From contig CANQQB010000001.1 in NCBI GenBank assembly GCA_947625845.1, forward strand, positions 1 to 64,000: a stretch of 64,000 bases of DNA, read 5' to 3'. The notes under the pieces are model-generated. The model had not been told where the DNA came from. It saw nothing but the letters and a program-made list of their open reading frames with translations, and searched no databases. This document shows positions 27,923 to 37,659 of the stretch, in pieces. Position numbers and translations under genes: made by a program. Position 1 is the stretch's first letter; every line of letters starts with the position of its first letter. The stretch is from an uncultured Oscillospiraceae bacterium. GTDB taxonomy: Bacteria; Bacillota; Clostridia; Oscillospirales; Oscillospiraceae.

Positions 27923-30900
27923 CGGCAACGGCGCCAGCGCCACGGTGATCGTCAACGGCGGCGTGGTGAAGGCCAACGGCGGCGTCTCCCCCCAGCCTGT
28001 GAACGCCAGCGGCAAGACGGTGTACCCGATGCAGGTGTCCAACCCCGAGGGCGAGATCGTCGCCGTGGACGGAACGGTCCTGGCCGTCAGGAACCACGCG
28101 GCGGCGGACGGCGACACGAATCTGTACGCGTATGTGCCCGCGACGAACCCGCTGGTGGCTGTGGGCAGCGACAGGGTCGAGCAATACATGCTGAACGAGC
28201 AGACCGGCCGGCTCGACAAGACCGAGGGCGTGCGCTACTATGACCCGTCCGTCGGGCAGGAGCAATTCCACGACACGGTGAAGCTGCTGACGGCCGGCCA
28301 GACCAACTGGACCGGGGACAACGAGTCGGGCGGCTGGTACATGGCCGCCGGCCCGCTGAGCGTGGGCGAGGTATTTGTCAGCGGCAGCGTGAACCTGGTC
28401 CTGGCCAACGGCTCGTCCCTGACGAGCAACGGCGGTATCCACGTCCAGAGCGGCAGCAGCCTGACCATCTGGGGCCAGAACGAGGACTGCATGCAGGACG
28501 GCACCGTGACGGCCCAGGGCGATACGTTTGATCCGGGCATCGGCACCGCGGCGCATATCTCCGGAGGCGCGGTGACCATCAACGGCGGCGTGATAACGGC
28601 CACCGGCGGCAGGCGGGTACAGCGCGGCCATCGGTGCCGGAGATTCCGTGAACTATGCCTGGTCCAGCGCCACGGTAACCATCAACGGCGGCACCGTGAC
28701 GGCCAACGGTGACATGTACGGCGCGGGCATCGGCTCCGGGCGTTATGGAGCCGACGCCACGGTGGTCATCAACGGCGGCACCGTCACGGCCATTGGCGAC
28801 GACTTCGGCGCGTCCCTGGGCAGAGGCGGAAACGGCGGTCACAGCACCGTGACCATCACCGGCGGTACGGTGACGGCCGCCGCCGGCTCGGCCGGCGCGG
28901 ACATCGGCTCCACTTCCTCAGCGCCAAGGTGATCATCGACGGCGGCTCGGTGAAGGGCGGCGTCTCCGGCGAGCTCAAGGACACAAACGGGGATCCGGTC
29001 TATAAGCTGGAGATCTCCAATCCCAACGGCATGGCGGTGACCATCGGCGGCAAGACCTGGGAGCCCAGAAACCACGCGGCTCTGGGGGATACGACGCTGT
29101 ACGCCTACGTGTCCAAGGCGCAGGCCGATGAAAACGGCCTGATACGGGTGGCGACGACCCACTCGGAAAGCCTGTACGTCATCCGGGACGGCGCGCTCCG
29201 GGAGCTGACCGGCTTTGACAAGAGCAAGGCGGTCTGGGTCTGGTCCGAAGACGGGACGGCCGCCACCCTTGTCCTGCCCCTGCGGGACGGGGGCGAGCCC
29301 ATGACGCTGCAGGCGGACGTGTCCGTCACCCGCGAGACGCCGGCCACCTGTACCCAGGCCGGCAGCCGGACCTATACGGCCACGGCCACGGTGAACGGCG
29401 AGACGTTCACAGACGGCCAGACTGTCCCACTGGACCCCCTGGGCCACGCATGGAGCGCCGAGGTCGAGCTGACGGAGAACCGCTCCCAGGCGCTGGTGAC
29501 GTTCATCTGCGGCAACGATCCGTCCCACAACCAGGAGCCGGTGACGGTGACCGCCTTTTCGGCGGTGACGAAGGAGCCCACCTGCGGCGAGCCGGGCGTC
29601 CTGACCTATCGGGTGGACGCCTCGGAAAAGGCCGCCGAGCTGGGCTGTGATGACGGGACGGGGGTGTTCACCGCCACGGAGGCCATCGACGCGCTGCCCC
29701 ACGATTGGGACGTGGAGGGCGATGAGATAGGCCTGATCCCCGGCGTGGATGGGGATAACCTCACCGTGACCATTACCTGCCGGAACGACCACAGCCACAC
29801 CAAGACGGTGTATATCAAAGCGGAAAAAATCAGCACGACGCCAGCGACCTGCACGGCCGAGGGCAGCGAGACCTATCGCATGAGCTACGAGTTCGAGGGC
29901 GTGAAACACGTGCTGGGACGGACGGAAACCCGTACGCTGCCTCTGGCTCCCCACACCTGGGGCGCGTGGCAGACCGCCAGCGGCGACACGTCCGGCACGA
30001 CCCTGGAGCGGGTGTGCGCGGTGTGCGGCGCGAAGGAACAATCGAACCATGAGCACACGTATATCTTCCCGGATGAGGTGGTGTGGACCGTGATGAACGA
30101 CCAGGTGGTGAGCGCCTCGGTGACGGTGGGCTGCGCGGCCTGCGGCTGGAGCGAGAAGCTGAACTACTCGGGCGAACAGATCAAGTCCCGTCCGGTGACG
30201 GAGAACTCGTGCGCCACAGGCGGCTGGACGGCCTGGACGGTGAACGTGGACCTGGACGGGCAGACGAGAAGCTATACAAAGACGACGGTCCTTCCGTCCA
30301 AGGGACACGTCTGGGCGGCGGACGATTCCAGCACGTTCTGGTCCGAGGACCACAGCACGGCCACGTTCACCTTCCGGTGCGCCACCTGCGACGAGTCGAC
30401 CTGGTTCCGGGTCCCGAGCGTCGTTCTGGGGACCACGGAAGCGACATGCGAACAGGGCGGCGAGATCATCTACAGCGCCAGCATGGAATACAGCGGCGCG
30501 ACGGCGGCGGCCACCGAGACCGTGAAAACGCCGCCTCTGGGCCATGAATGGGACGCGGAGGGCGACGTGGTCCCGATGCGGCCGGGCGTGAGCGGCGACT
30601 TCACCACGCTGACGGTCTTCTGCCTGCACGACCACACCCACTCCAAGTCGGTGTGCGCCTACCTGAAACTGATAAAGAACACGCCGACCACCTGTACCCA
30701 GAGCGGCACGGCAGAGTATCGGATGGCATATGTGGTCGACGGGCAGCCCCATGTGATCGGCAAGACGGAGACGTATGAACTCCCCGCTCTGGGCCACCGG
30801 TACACGACGAGCCACGTCTGCGCGGTGTGCGGCGAGACGGAACCGGGCGTGGAGGACGGCGTGGAATATACGTGGGACCTCCCGGAGGACGACGTCGGCG

Positions 30901-32409
30901 GCGGTGACGACGGTCGCGGCGGCTGTCGCGGCGGCGGATGATGACGCGGACCGGGTGAAGTGGACGGAGCTTGCCACGGGCGCGGCGCCGTACGTGACGG
31001 TGACGGCCGTGCGCACGGGCGACGACGGAAGCCGCATGGAGGTACCCATCACGGTGACGGACCTGACCGCGGAGCGTACGGAGAAGTGCGACGAGGCGGG
31101 CACGACGGCATATACGGCCAAGGTGGAGGTCGGCGGCAAGAGCGCGACGTACACCCTGACGCTGCCGGACGTAGCGCCTATGGGGCACCAGTGGAGCGAC
31201 GAGACACCGGTGAAGTGGTCGGATGGCATGCGCGAGGCCACTCTCACCGCCACATGTGTCCGTGACCCGTCCCACACCAGGACCGTGCCGGCGCAGGTGA
31301 CGGCGGAGACGATAACGGCGGCGACCTGCGACAGCGCCGGCGAGGTGCGCTATACCGCGTCGGCTCAGCTGGGCGGCGGGACGGTGACGGCCACGACGAC
31401 CAGGAGCGTGGCGCCCCTGGGGCACAACTGGTGCCTGAGCGCCGAGGACGCGAACCCGCCTAAGCTGGAGCGGGTGAACGGCGTGCTCACAGCAACGATA
31501 ACCTGCCGGAACGACGCAAGCCATACCTGGACCACCACGGACGTGCAGGAGACGCTTGTGGATAACGTGAAAGCGGCCACCTGTACGGCGGAGGGCGGAG
31601 ACCTGTACCGGCTCTCCCTGACGGTCAACGGCAGCAGCTATGTGCTGGGCGAAGAGGTGCGCGCCACGCCTGCGAGCGGGCACAGCTGGGGCGAATGGAA
31701 GACCGTGAGCCAGACGGACGATAAGCAGGTGCAGGAGCGGACGTGTTCGGTGTGCGGCGAGACGGAGCGGAGAGACGTCGACGCGACAAAGCCTGCGCCT
31801 CCCAAAGTGACCGTGGCGAACACGGCGGACGGCATTAAAATCAGTTGGACCAAGGTCGAGGGCGCGGTCACATACCGGGTGTACTACCGCGAGGCGGGGA
31901 CCGGTGCCTGGAAGACCATCGGTCATAACGACAAGATGACCTACACCTGGAAGCAGGGCACTGACGGCAAGACGTATGAGTTCACCGTCCGAGGGGTCAA
32001 GTCCAAGACCACGAGCCCGATCGACAACGGCTATGAGACCAGCAAGGCCATCCGGTTCGTAAAGGCTCCCGCCGTGACGGTCAAGGCCGTGAAGGGCGGT
32101 GTTCAGGTCAACTGGACGAAGGTGGCCGGCGCGGACACCTATCGGGTGTACTACAAGACCGTGGGTGGTTCCTGGAAGGCCATCGGCCACAACAAGGGCC
32201 TGAGCTACACCTGGAAGCACGGCACGGCCGGAACAAGCTATCAGTTCACGGTCCGGCCATGCACGGTGAAGGGCACGACCAAGACCCTGCTCGGCGCCGG
32301 ATATAACGCCAGCCAGAGCGTGAAGTTCCCCAAGTGACCCAAAAACAAAATACGCCCCACGGTCCAGGCGGGCCGTGGGACGCAAATAAAACGAAAAGGA
32401 GATATTACC

Positions 32410-32601
32410 ATGGAAAACAAGAAGAATGAAGAACTGGCGGACGAGGCCCTGAACAACGTGACGGGCGGAGAGGGCAAGATGGTACAGGGCTGGATCTGCT
32501 GCGAGTGCCACAACGAGGTATGGGCAGCCAAGGCCAAGGACGGGAAAGTGTATTGCATCTCCTGCTTCCAGAAGGTCTTCCCGGACATCCCCGTGGTGTG
32601 A
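32410..32601 (+). CDS. Double-glycine-leader small peptide with CxxC/CxxC core (RiPP/bacteriocin-like precursor)
   Basis: 63 aa MENKKNEELADEALNNVTGG|EGKMVQGWICCECHNEVWAAKAKDGKVYCISCFQKVFPDIPVV; RBS AAAAGGAG 10 nt upstream. Confidence 0.75.
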   Translation: MENKKNEELADEALNNVTGGEGKMVQGWICCECHNEVWAAKAKDGKVYCISCFQKVFPDIPVV

Positions 32602-32710
32602 TGTGACAGTCATGACCACCAGTAAACTGATGGCATGAGCAGCCCCTGGAAGGGGCTCTGAAAGTTTGACACCGCATTACCATCTCGGGCAGCCGCTTCA
32701 AGCGGCTGCC
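32595..32710 (+). ncRNA. Candidate structured RNA/3'UTR with possible pseudoknot ending in a terminator hairpin
   Basis: AAACT(32624)/AGTTT(32663) and GATGG(32629)/CCATC(32680) interleave; AGCCCCT-gga-AGGGGCT hairpin; GGCAGCCGCT...AGCGGCTGCC hairpin 32688-32710. Confidence 0.35.
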
Positions 32711-32941
32711 TCTTATGTCTTTGTCTTTCACGATAAAGACCTCCTCATTATTTCGTAGTCGGTGGTCGGCAAACCTACCCCCTACTCTAATGAGGAGTTT
32801 TCTTCTTGTCTACGCCTTTCCTCGCTGGAAACTCTTCTTTCCCACTAGCATAGCTAGTGGTTGCCTTTGCTACTGGCAACGCAAACGGCGCTCCGCAGAG
32901 CGCCGTTTCGATCATTTATTGAAAGGCTGAAAAACGCCCCC

Positions 32942-34972
32942 TCATGTGCTCACCAGCTTATAATACGTCCTCGCGGTGAGGGCGTACACCACCGCGTACA
33001 GCGCCGCGAACGCCCCGAAGGTGCCCAGCACGCACCAGACATAGAAATTCGTGCCCGCCAGGTTGAACAGGGCCAGCACCCGGTTCAGGATGGGGAAGGC
33101 AAAGCCCGTGTGCACCCCCGCCGTGACCAGGGGCAGAAAGAACACGATCAGCACCTGGGCATGGATGGTTTTTTTGACCTCCCCGCGGCTCATGCCCACC
33201 TTCTGCATGATCTGAAACCGCTCCCTGTCGTCCCGGCCCTCGCTCATTTGCTTATAGTAGATGATGAGGATGGCCGCCATGGTGAACAGCAGCCCCAGGA
33301 ACATGCCCAGGAAGAATAGGCTCCCGTAGAGGCTCACGAAATCCTGCCGCTCCCAGGCCCGTATCTCATAGGTCCCCGCCAGGTCCACGGACCCGTCCTC
33401 CGCCGCCTGATTCCACGCCTGCCGGATGGCCAGGCGGGCCCGCAGGGCCGTTTCGTCGTCGTGACCGGGCACGTCGAAGCCGTAATACCGGCCCAGCAAG
33501 TACCGCGCCTCGCCCACGGTCATGTCACCGCCCTGCGCGGCGTTCGGCGCTTCGTAGGTCGCCCGCGCCAGCCGCTCCAGCTCTGCCTTGTCCGAAACCA
33601 CGATGTACCAGGAGGTGGTCAGATTGAAGGTCAGCTCGCCACTCTTCACCATGGGTTTCACCCGTTCTTTGACGGTATAGGTCTTACCCAGCAGCTCCAG
33701 CGTGTCCCGGTCATGATCGGTCCGCTCGGTCTTGAGCAATATCTCGTCCGGGCCAAGGGTATAGTCCTGGCCGGTGCAGCGGTTATAATCGGCCAGGTCT
33801 ACCACCAGCACGTCGCACAGGGAGGCACTCGTGTCCAGGGTATAGTCCCTGGTCGTCTCCAGCCCGTCCGGCCGTTGATAGGCGGTGAAGGTGATGTAGT
33901 CGTACTCCGTCTCGTTCTCCGCCGGGATGCCCGCGTCCGCCACCGCCTTTTTGACCATGGCAATGGTCGCTTCGTTGCTGCGGGGGATGTTCACGTCATA
34001 GGGATAGCCGGTCCGCAGGCTCTGCTCCATGCCCAGCATGAGGCAGCTCGTTCCCGATATCATCACCAGCACCATGGTGGAGAGGATGCAGATGTTGGCA
34101 AGGCCCACGGCGTTTTGCTTCATCCGGTACATCATGCCGGAAACGGCGGTGAAGTGCCGGGTCTTATAGTAATAGCGCTTGTTGTTCCGGAGCAGCTTCA
34201 AAAGCGCCACGCTCCCGGCAGTGAACAGCAGGTATGTGCCGATGATCACCAGCACCACCGCCACGAAAAACAGGAAGATGGCCTGGAGCACGTCCGTGGT
34301 GGTAATGGCGATATAGTACCCCGCTCCCAGGCACGCCAGCCCTATGAGCGCCATGAGCCACCGGGCCTTCGGCTCCCGCTCCCCGGCGTGCTCCGACTGC
34401 AAAAGCTCCACCGGCCTTGCCACGTATACCTGCCGGACGCTGTAGAGAAATATGGCCAGGTATATGGCCCCGAACAGCGCCGCCGTGACGCCCAGCACCC
34501 AAAGAAGCATGCGGGGACCGACGGTGAAGCCAAGAGGCGCCTCCACGCCCAGTATCTTCGCCACCAGCAGCATCATAAGCTTGTTGAGCGCCAGGCCCGC
34601 TGCCAGCCCCAGCGCCAGGCTCAGCGCCGCCACGTACAGCGTCTCGAAGGTGATGACCTTCGCCAGGTGCTTTTTCTCCAGCCCCAGCACGTTATAAAGG
34701 CCAAACTCCCGCTTGCGCCGCTTGATGAGAAAGCTGTTGGTGTAAAAGAGAAAAATCACCGCGAACAGGGCCACCACGACCACGCCGTAGCGCATGACGA
34801 GCTGGATCGTGACCGCTCCGGTCATGCTCTGCAGCCCCGCGTCCACGGACAGAGACAGGATGATGGTGAACATCGCCACCGTCAGCGCGCCCGCCAGGAT
34901 GAACGGGCCGTAGCTGCGGGCATTTTTCCGCAGGTTCCGGGCAGCGAGGCGGGCATAAAGATGCTTATTCAT
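32942..34972 (-). CDS. bceB: BceB-type antimicrobial peptide ABC transporter permease
   Basis: 676 aa FtsX-family permease, MNKHLYARLAARNLRKNARSYGPFILAGALTVAMFTII, SFLIKRRKREFGLYNVLGLEKKHLAKVI, large extracytoplasmic domain. Confidence 0.85.
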   Translation of the reverse strand: MNKHLYARLAARNLRKNARSYGPFILAGALTVAMFTIILSLSVDAGLQSMTGAVTIQLVMRYGVVVVALFAVIFLFYTNSFLIKRRKREFGLYNVLGLEKKHLAKVITFETLYVAALSLALGLAAGLALNKLMMLLVAKILGVEAPLGFTVGPRMLLWVLGVTAALFGAIYLAIFLYSVRQVYVARPVELLQSEHAGEREPKARWLMALIGLACLGAGYYIAITTTDVLQAIFLFFVAVVLVIIGTYLLFTAGSVALLKLLRNNKRYYYKTRHFTAVSGMMYRMKQNAVGLANICILSTMVLVMISGTSCLMLGMEQSLRTGYPYDVNIPRSNEATIAMVKKAVADAGIPAENETEYDYITFTAYQRPDGLETTRDYTLDTSASLCDVLVVDLADYNRCTGQDYTLGPDEILLKTERTDHDRDTLELLGKTYTVKERVKPMVKSGELTFNLTTSWYIVVSDKAELERLARATYEAPNAAQGGDMTVGEARYLLGRYYGFDVPGHDDETALRARLAIRQAWNQAAEDGSVDLAGTYEIRAWERQDFVSLYGSLFFLGMFLGLLFTMAAILIIYYKQMSEGRDDRERFQIMQKVGMSRGEVKKTIHAQVLIVFFLPLVTAGVHTGFAFPILNRVLALFNLAGTNFYVWCVLGTFGAFAALYAVVYALTARTYYKLVST

Positions 34973-35738
34973 GCTCGCGTCCTCCCGTGGCCAGCAGCGT
35001 CAGGGTGTCGGCGATCTTCTGATATAGCTGCTCATTGGTGCTGTCCCCCCGGTAGATTTGATGGAACAGCTCTCCGTCCTTGATGAACAGCACCCGCCCC
35101 GCGTGGCTGGCCGCCTTGACGGAGTGGGTGACCATCAAAATGGTCTGCCCCTCCCGGTTCAGGCTCGCGAACAGGTCCAAAAGCCCGTCGGAGGACTTGG
35201 AGTCCAGCGCCCCCGTGGGCTCGTCGGCCAATAATATCTTCGGTTCTGTGATGACCGCACGTGCCACCGCCGCTCGCTGCTTCTGGCCACCGGAGCACTC
35301 ATAGGGGTACTTGGTCAGCACCTCCGTGATGCCCATTTTTTGCGCGATAGGCTGCAATCGCTCGGCCATCTCCCCATAGCCCTTCCCCGCCAGCACCAGG
35401 GGCAGGAAGATGTTGTCCCGCAGATTGAACGTGTCCAGCAGGTTAAAGTCCTGAAACACGAACCCCAGGCTGTCCCGCCGGAAGGCCGCCAGCTCGTCCT
35501 CCTTGATAGCGGACAGGTCCCGACCCTCCAATATGACCTTGCCGCTGGTGGGCTTGTCCAGCGCCGCCAGGATATTGAGAAGCGTGGTCTTGCCGGAGCC
35601 GGACTCGCCCATGATGGCTACATATTCCCCCTTCTCCACGGAAAAGGACACGTTGGACAGGGCCCGGACCTGGTTGCCGCCGAACCGGCCCGTATAGATC
35701 TTGCCCAGGCTTTGAACTTCAAGCATCGTCATTGTCAT
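34965..35738 (-). CDS. bceA: BceA-type ABC transporter ATP-binding protein
   Basis: Walker A GESGSGKTTLLN, signature YECSGGQKQRAAVARA, LLADEPTGALDSKSS; AAGGAGG RBS. Confidence 0.88.
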   Translation of the reverse strand: MTMTMLEVQSLGKIYTGRFGGNQVRALSNVSFSVEKGEYVAIMGESGSGKTTLLNILAALDKPTSGKVILEGRDLSAIKEDELAAFRRDSLGFVFQDFNLLDTFNLRDNIFLPLVLAGKGYGEMAERLQPIAQKMGITEVLTKYPYECSGGQKQRAAVARAVITEPKILLADEPTGALDSKSSDGLLDLFASLNREGQTILMVTHSVKAASHAGRVLFIKDGELFHQIYRGDSTNEQLYQKIADTLTLLATGGREHE

Positions 35739-35843
35739 GACCTCCTTGCGGGCCCATGATAGCAAAAACCTCCGGGAGCCGAAATCGAATCAGGTGACAT
35801 TTCGGCCCCCGGATGTGACAAATTTGAAAGATACCATATGGAC

Positions 35844-35965
35844 GGCCCCCCTGTGTAAGGGGGGCTGTCAGCGCCTTTGGCGCTGACTGGGGGGGTTGTT
35901 ACCGGGCTTGGTAACAACCCCTCCGCCTCGCTTCGCTCGGCACCTCCCCTTACACAGGGGAGGCT
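35844..35965. mobile_element. MITE-like element composed of four consecutive hairpins
   Basis: Ends CCCCCCTGTGTAAGGGGGG and CTCCCCTTACACAGGGGAG are inverted copies; internal GTCAGCGCC-tttg-GCGCTGAC and GTTGTTACC-gggctt-GGTAACAAC. Confidence 0.65.
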
Positions 35966-35981
35966 TTCCAAGCGGTATGCC

Positions 35982-36983
35982 TCACTCCACCTCCAGCGTA
36001 TCCCGGTGCAGGTCCAGGTAAAACACGCTGCCCTTCCCCGGTTCGGATTCGGCCCAGAGCCGGTGGCCCAGCTTGTCCGCCGACCGACGGCAGAGATAGA
36101 GTCCCAGCCCCGTGGCGGACTTGTCCGTCCGGCCGTTGTACCCGGTGAAGCCCTTCTCAAAAATGCGCGGCAGGTCCGCGCTGGCGATGCCGATGCCAGT
36201 ATCCGCCACGGACAGCACCATTTCCGGGCTTACCGCGATGGTCACGGACCCGGCGGGCGTATACTTGACCGCGTTGTCCAAAAGCTGTTCCAAAATGAAC
36301 GACAGCCACTTCTCGTCCGTCAGCACCTGCGCGTCCGTACCGTCGTAGCGCAGATTCAGCTTTTTTCGCACGAACTGTGGCGCGTATTTGCGCACCGCCT
36401 GGCGTATCACACCGTCCAGCGCTGCCGTGCGCAGCACCAGGTCCCCGGCGCCCTCATCCAGCCGCAGATAGGTCAGCGCCATTTGGGCATACTGCCGGAT
36501 ACGAAACAGCTCCGCCTCCATGGCCCGGTGCTCCGGAGTGTCCTCGGCCTGCAGCGTCATTTGCAGCACGGCGATAGGCGTTTTGATCTGGTGCACCCAC
36601 GCGGCGTACCAGTCCAGATGCTCCTGCCGGGTCCGCTCCGTGTCGGTGACCAGAGCCCCGTATGCGGCCTTCATCCGCTGGGCCATCGCCCGAAAGTCCG
36701 CCTCCGCCGGGCTGTCAGCCATTGGCAGCGGCTCCGTCAGGACCAGGATATTTTCCAGCGCCTCCAGCCGTTTTTCATGCTCCCGCCGGAACCGGACATA
36801 CCCCGCCGTCAGCAGCCCCAGACCTGTCAGGGCACACAGTCCTGCGGCGTACAGCACCGCCTCCGTTGGCGCGCCGTACAGCTCCAGCACCAGCGCGAAG
36901 ATGGCCGTGAACAGCGCCAGTACGCCCGCACCCCGCCGGTGGGACCAGATATAGGTCCAAAACAAGTGCCTCTCCCGACCCAT
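35982..36983 (-). CDS. bceS: BceS-type intramembrane-sensing histidine kinase
   Basis: Two N-terminal TM helices with short loop; AAWVHQIKTPIAVLQMTLQ H-box; LLDNAVKYTPAGS; SVADTGIGIASADLPRIFEKGFTGYNGR; ATGLGLYLCR. Confidence 0.88.
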   Translation of the reverse strand: MGRERHLFWTYIWSHRRGAGVLALFTAIFALVLELYGAPTEAVLYAAGLCALTGLGLLTAGYVRFRREHEKRLEALENILVLTEPLPMADSPAEADFRAMAQRMKAAYGALVTDTERTRQEHLDWYAAWVHQIKTPIAVLQMTLQAEDTPEHRAMEAELFRIRQYAQMALTYLRLDEGAGDLVLRTAALDGVIRQAVRKYAPQFVRKKLNLRYDGTDAQVLTDEKWLSFILEQLLDNAVKYTPAGSVTIAVSPEMVLSVADTGIGIASADLPRIFEKGFTGYNGRTDKSATGLGLYLCRRSADKLGHRLWAESEPGKGSVFYLDLHRDTLEVE

Positions 36984-36987
36984 ACGC

Positions 36988-37659
36988 TCACCCCACGATG
37001 TACCCGGAACCGACCCGCGTGGCAATGAAGTCCCGGAGCCCAGCCTCCTCCAGCTTGCGCCGCAGGCGTGTCACGTTCACGGTCAGGGTGTTTTCCTCCA
37101 CGTAGGCGTCCATCTGCCACAGCCGGGTCATGAGCGTGTCCCGGCTGACCACCTTACCCTTGTTCTCCAACAGCGTTTGCAGAATACGAAACTCGTTTTT
37201 CGTCAGCTCCACCCGCTTGCCGTCATAAGAAAGGCTGGCGTCGTTCAGGTTCAGCACCGCGCCTTTGTGCTCCAGCACGGGTATCTTCCCGCCCATGTCA
37301 TAGGCCCGGCGCAGCACCGCCTGGAGCTTGGCCGTCATCACCTGCAGATCCACGGGCTTGGGCAGAAAATCGTCCCCGCCCATGGTCATGGCCATGACGA
37401 TGTTCATATTGTCCGACGCGGAGGATATGAACACCACCGGCACGCTGGACACCCGCCGTATTTCCGAGCACCAGTGGTAGCCGTTGAAAAAGGGAAGCCC
37501 GATGTCCAGCAGCACCAGGTGGGGGTCATAGTCCAGAAACTCCCCCAGCACGTTTTGAAAGTCCCGGACGCACCGGACCGCGTGGCCCCAGCTCTCGATC
37601 TGTTTTTCCATGACCTCCGCCAGCGCCCGGTCGTCCTCGACGATAAGGATCTTGTACAT
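36988..37659 (-). CDS. bceR: OmpR-family response regulator (BceR-type)
   Basis: MYKILIVEDDRALAEVMEKQIESWGH...LVLLDIGLPFFNGYHWCSEIR; C-terminal winged helix. Confidence 0.92.
   Translation of the reverse strand: MYKILIVEDDRALAEVMEKQIESWGHAVRCVRDFQNVLGEFLDYDPHLVLLDIGLPFFNGYHWCSEIRRVSSVPVVFISSASDNMNIVMAMTMGGDDFLPKPVDLQVMTAKLQAVLRRAYDMGGKIPVLEHKGAVLNLNDASLSYDGKRVELTKNEFRILQTLLENKGKVVSRDTLMTRLWQMDAYVEENTLTVNVTRLRRKLEEAGLRDFIATRVGSGYIVG

Larger units (their letters stand above)
25950..32337 (+). pseudogene. Large secreted beta-helix/FnIII-type surface protein gene interrupted by five frame changes
   Basis: Signal peptide MKTAQRVIAVLLATVLAFGCLAIGR* at 25950; continuation in ORFs 26002-27036, 27015-28712, 28648-28932, 28929-30941, 30775-32337, each picking up the same TINGGxVTAT or CxxC-ending domain series; last segment has two FnIII-like repeats. 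Confidence 0.85.

Noticed and set aside
25950-32337. Programmed ribosomal frameshifting as the explanation for the five frame changes
   Set aside because: Five independent events with both +1 and -1 directions and no obvious slippery heptamer plus stimulator at each; mutation, slippage variation or assembly error is simpler.
32621-32667. CTGATG...GAAA pattern considered as a hammerhead ribozyme
   Set aside because: The core reads CUGAUGG rather than CUGANGA and the flanking stems are not arranged as hammerhead stems I and III.
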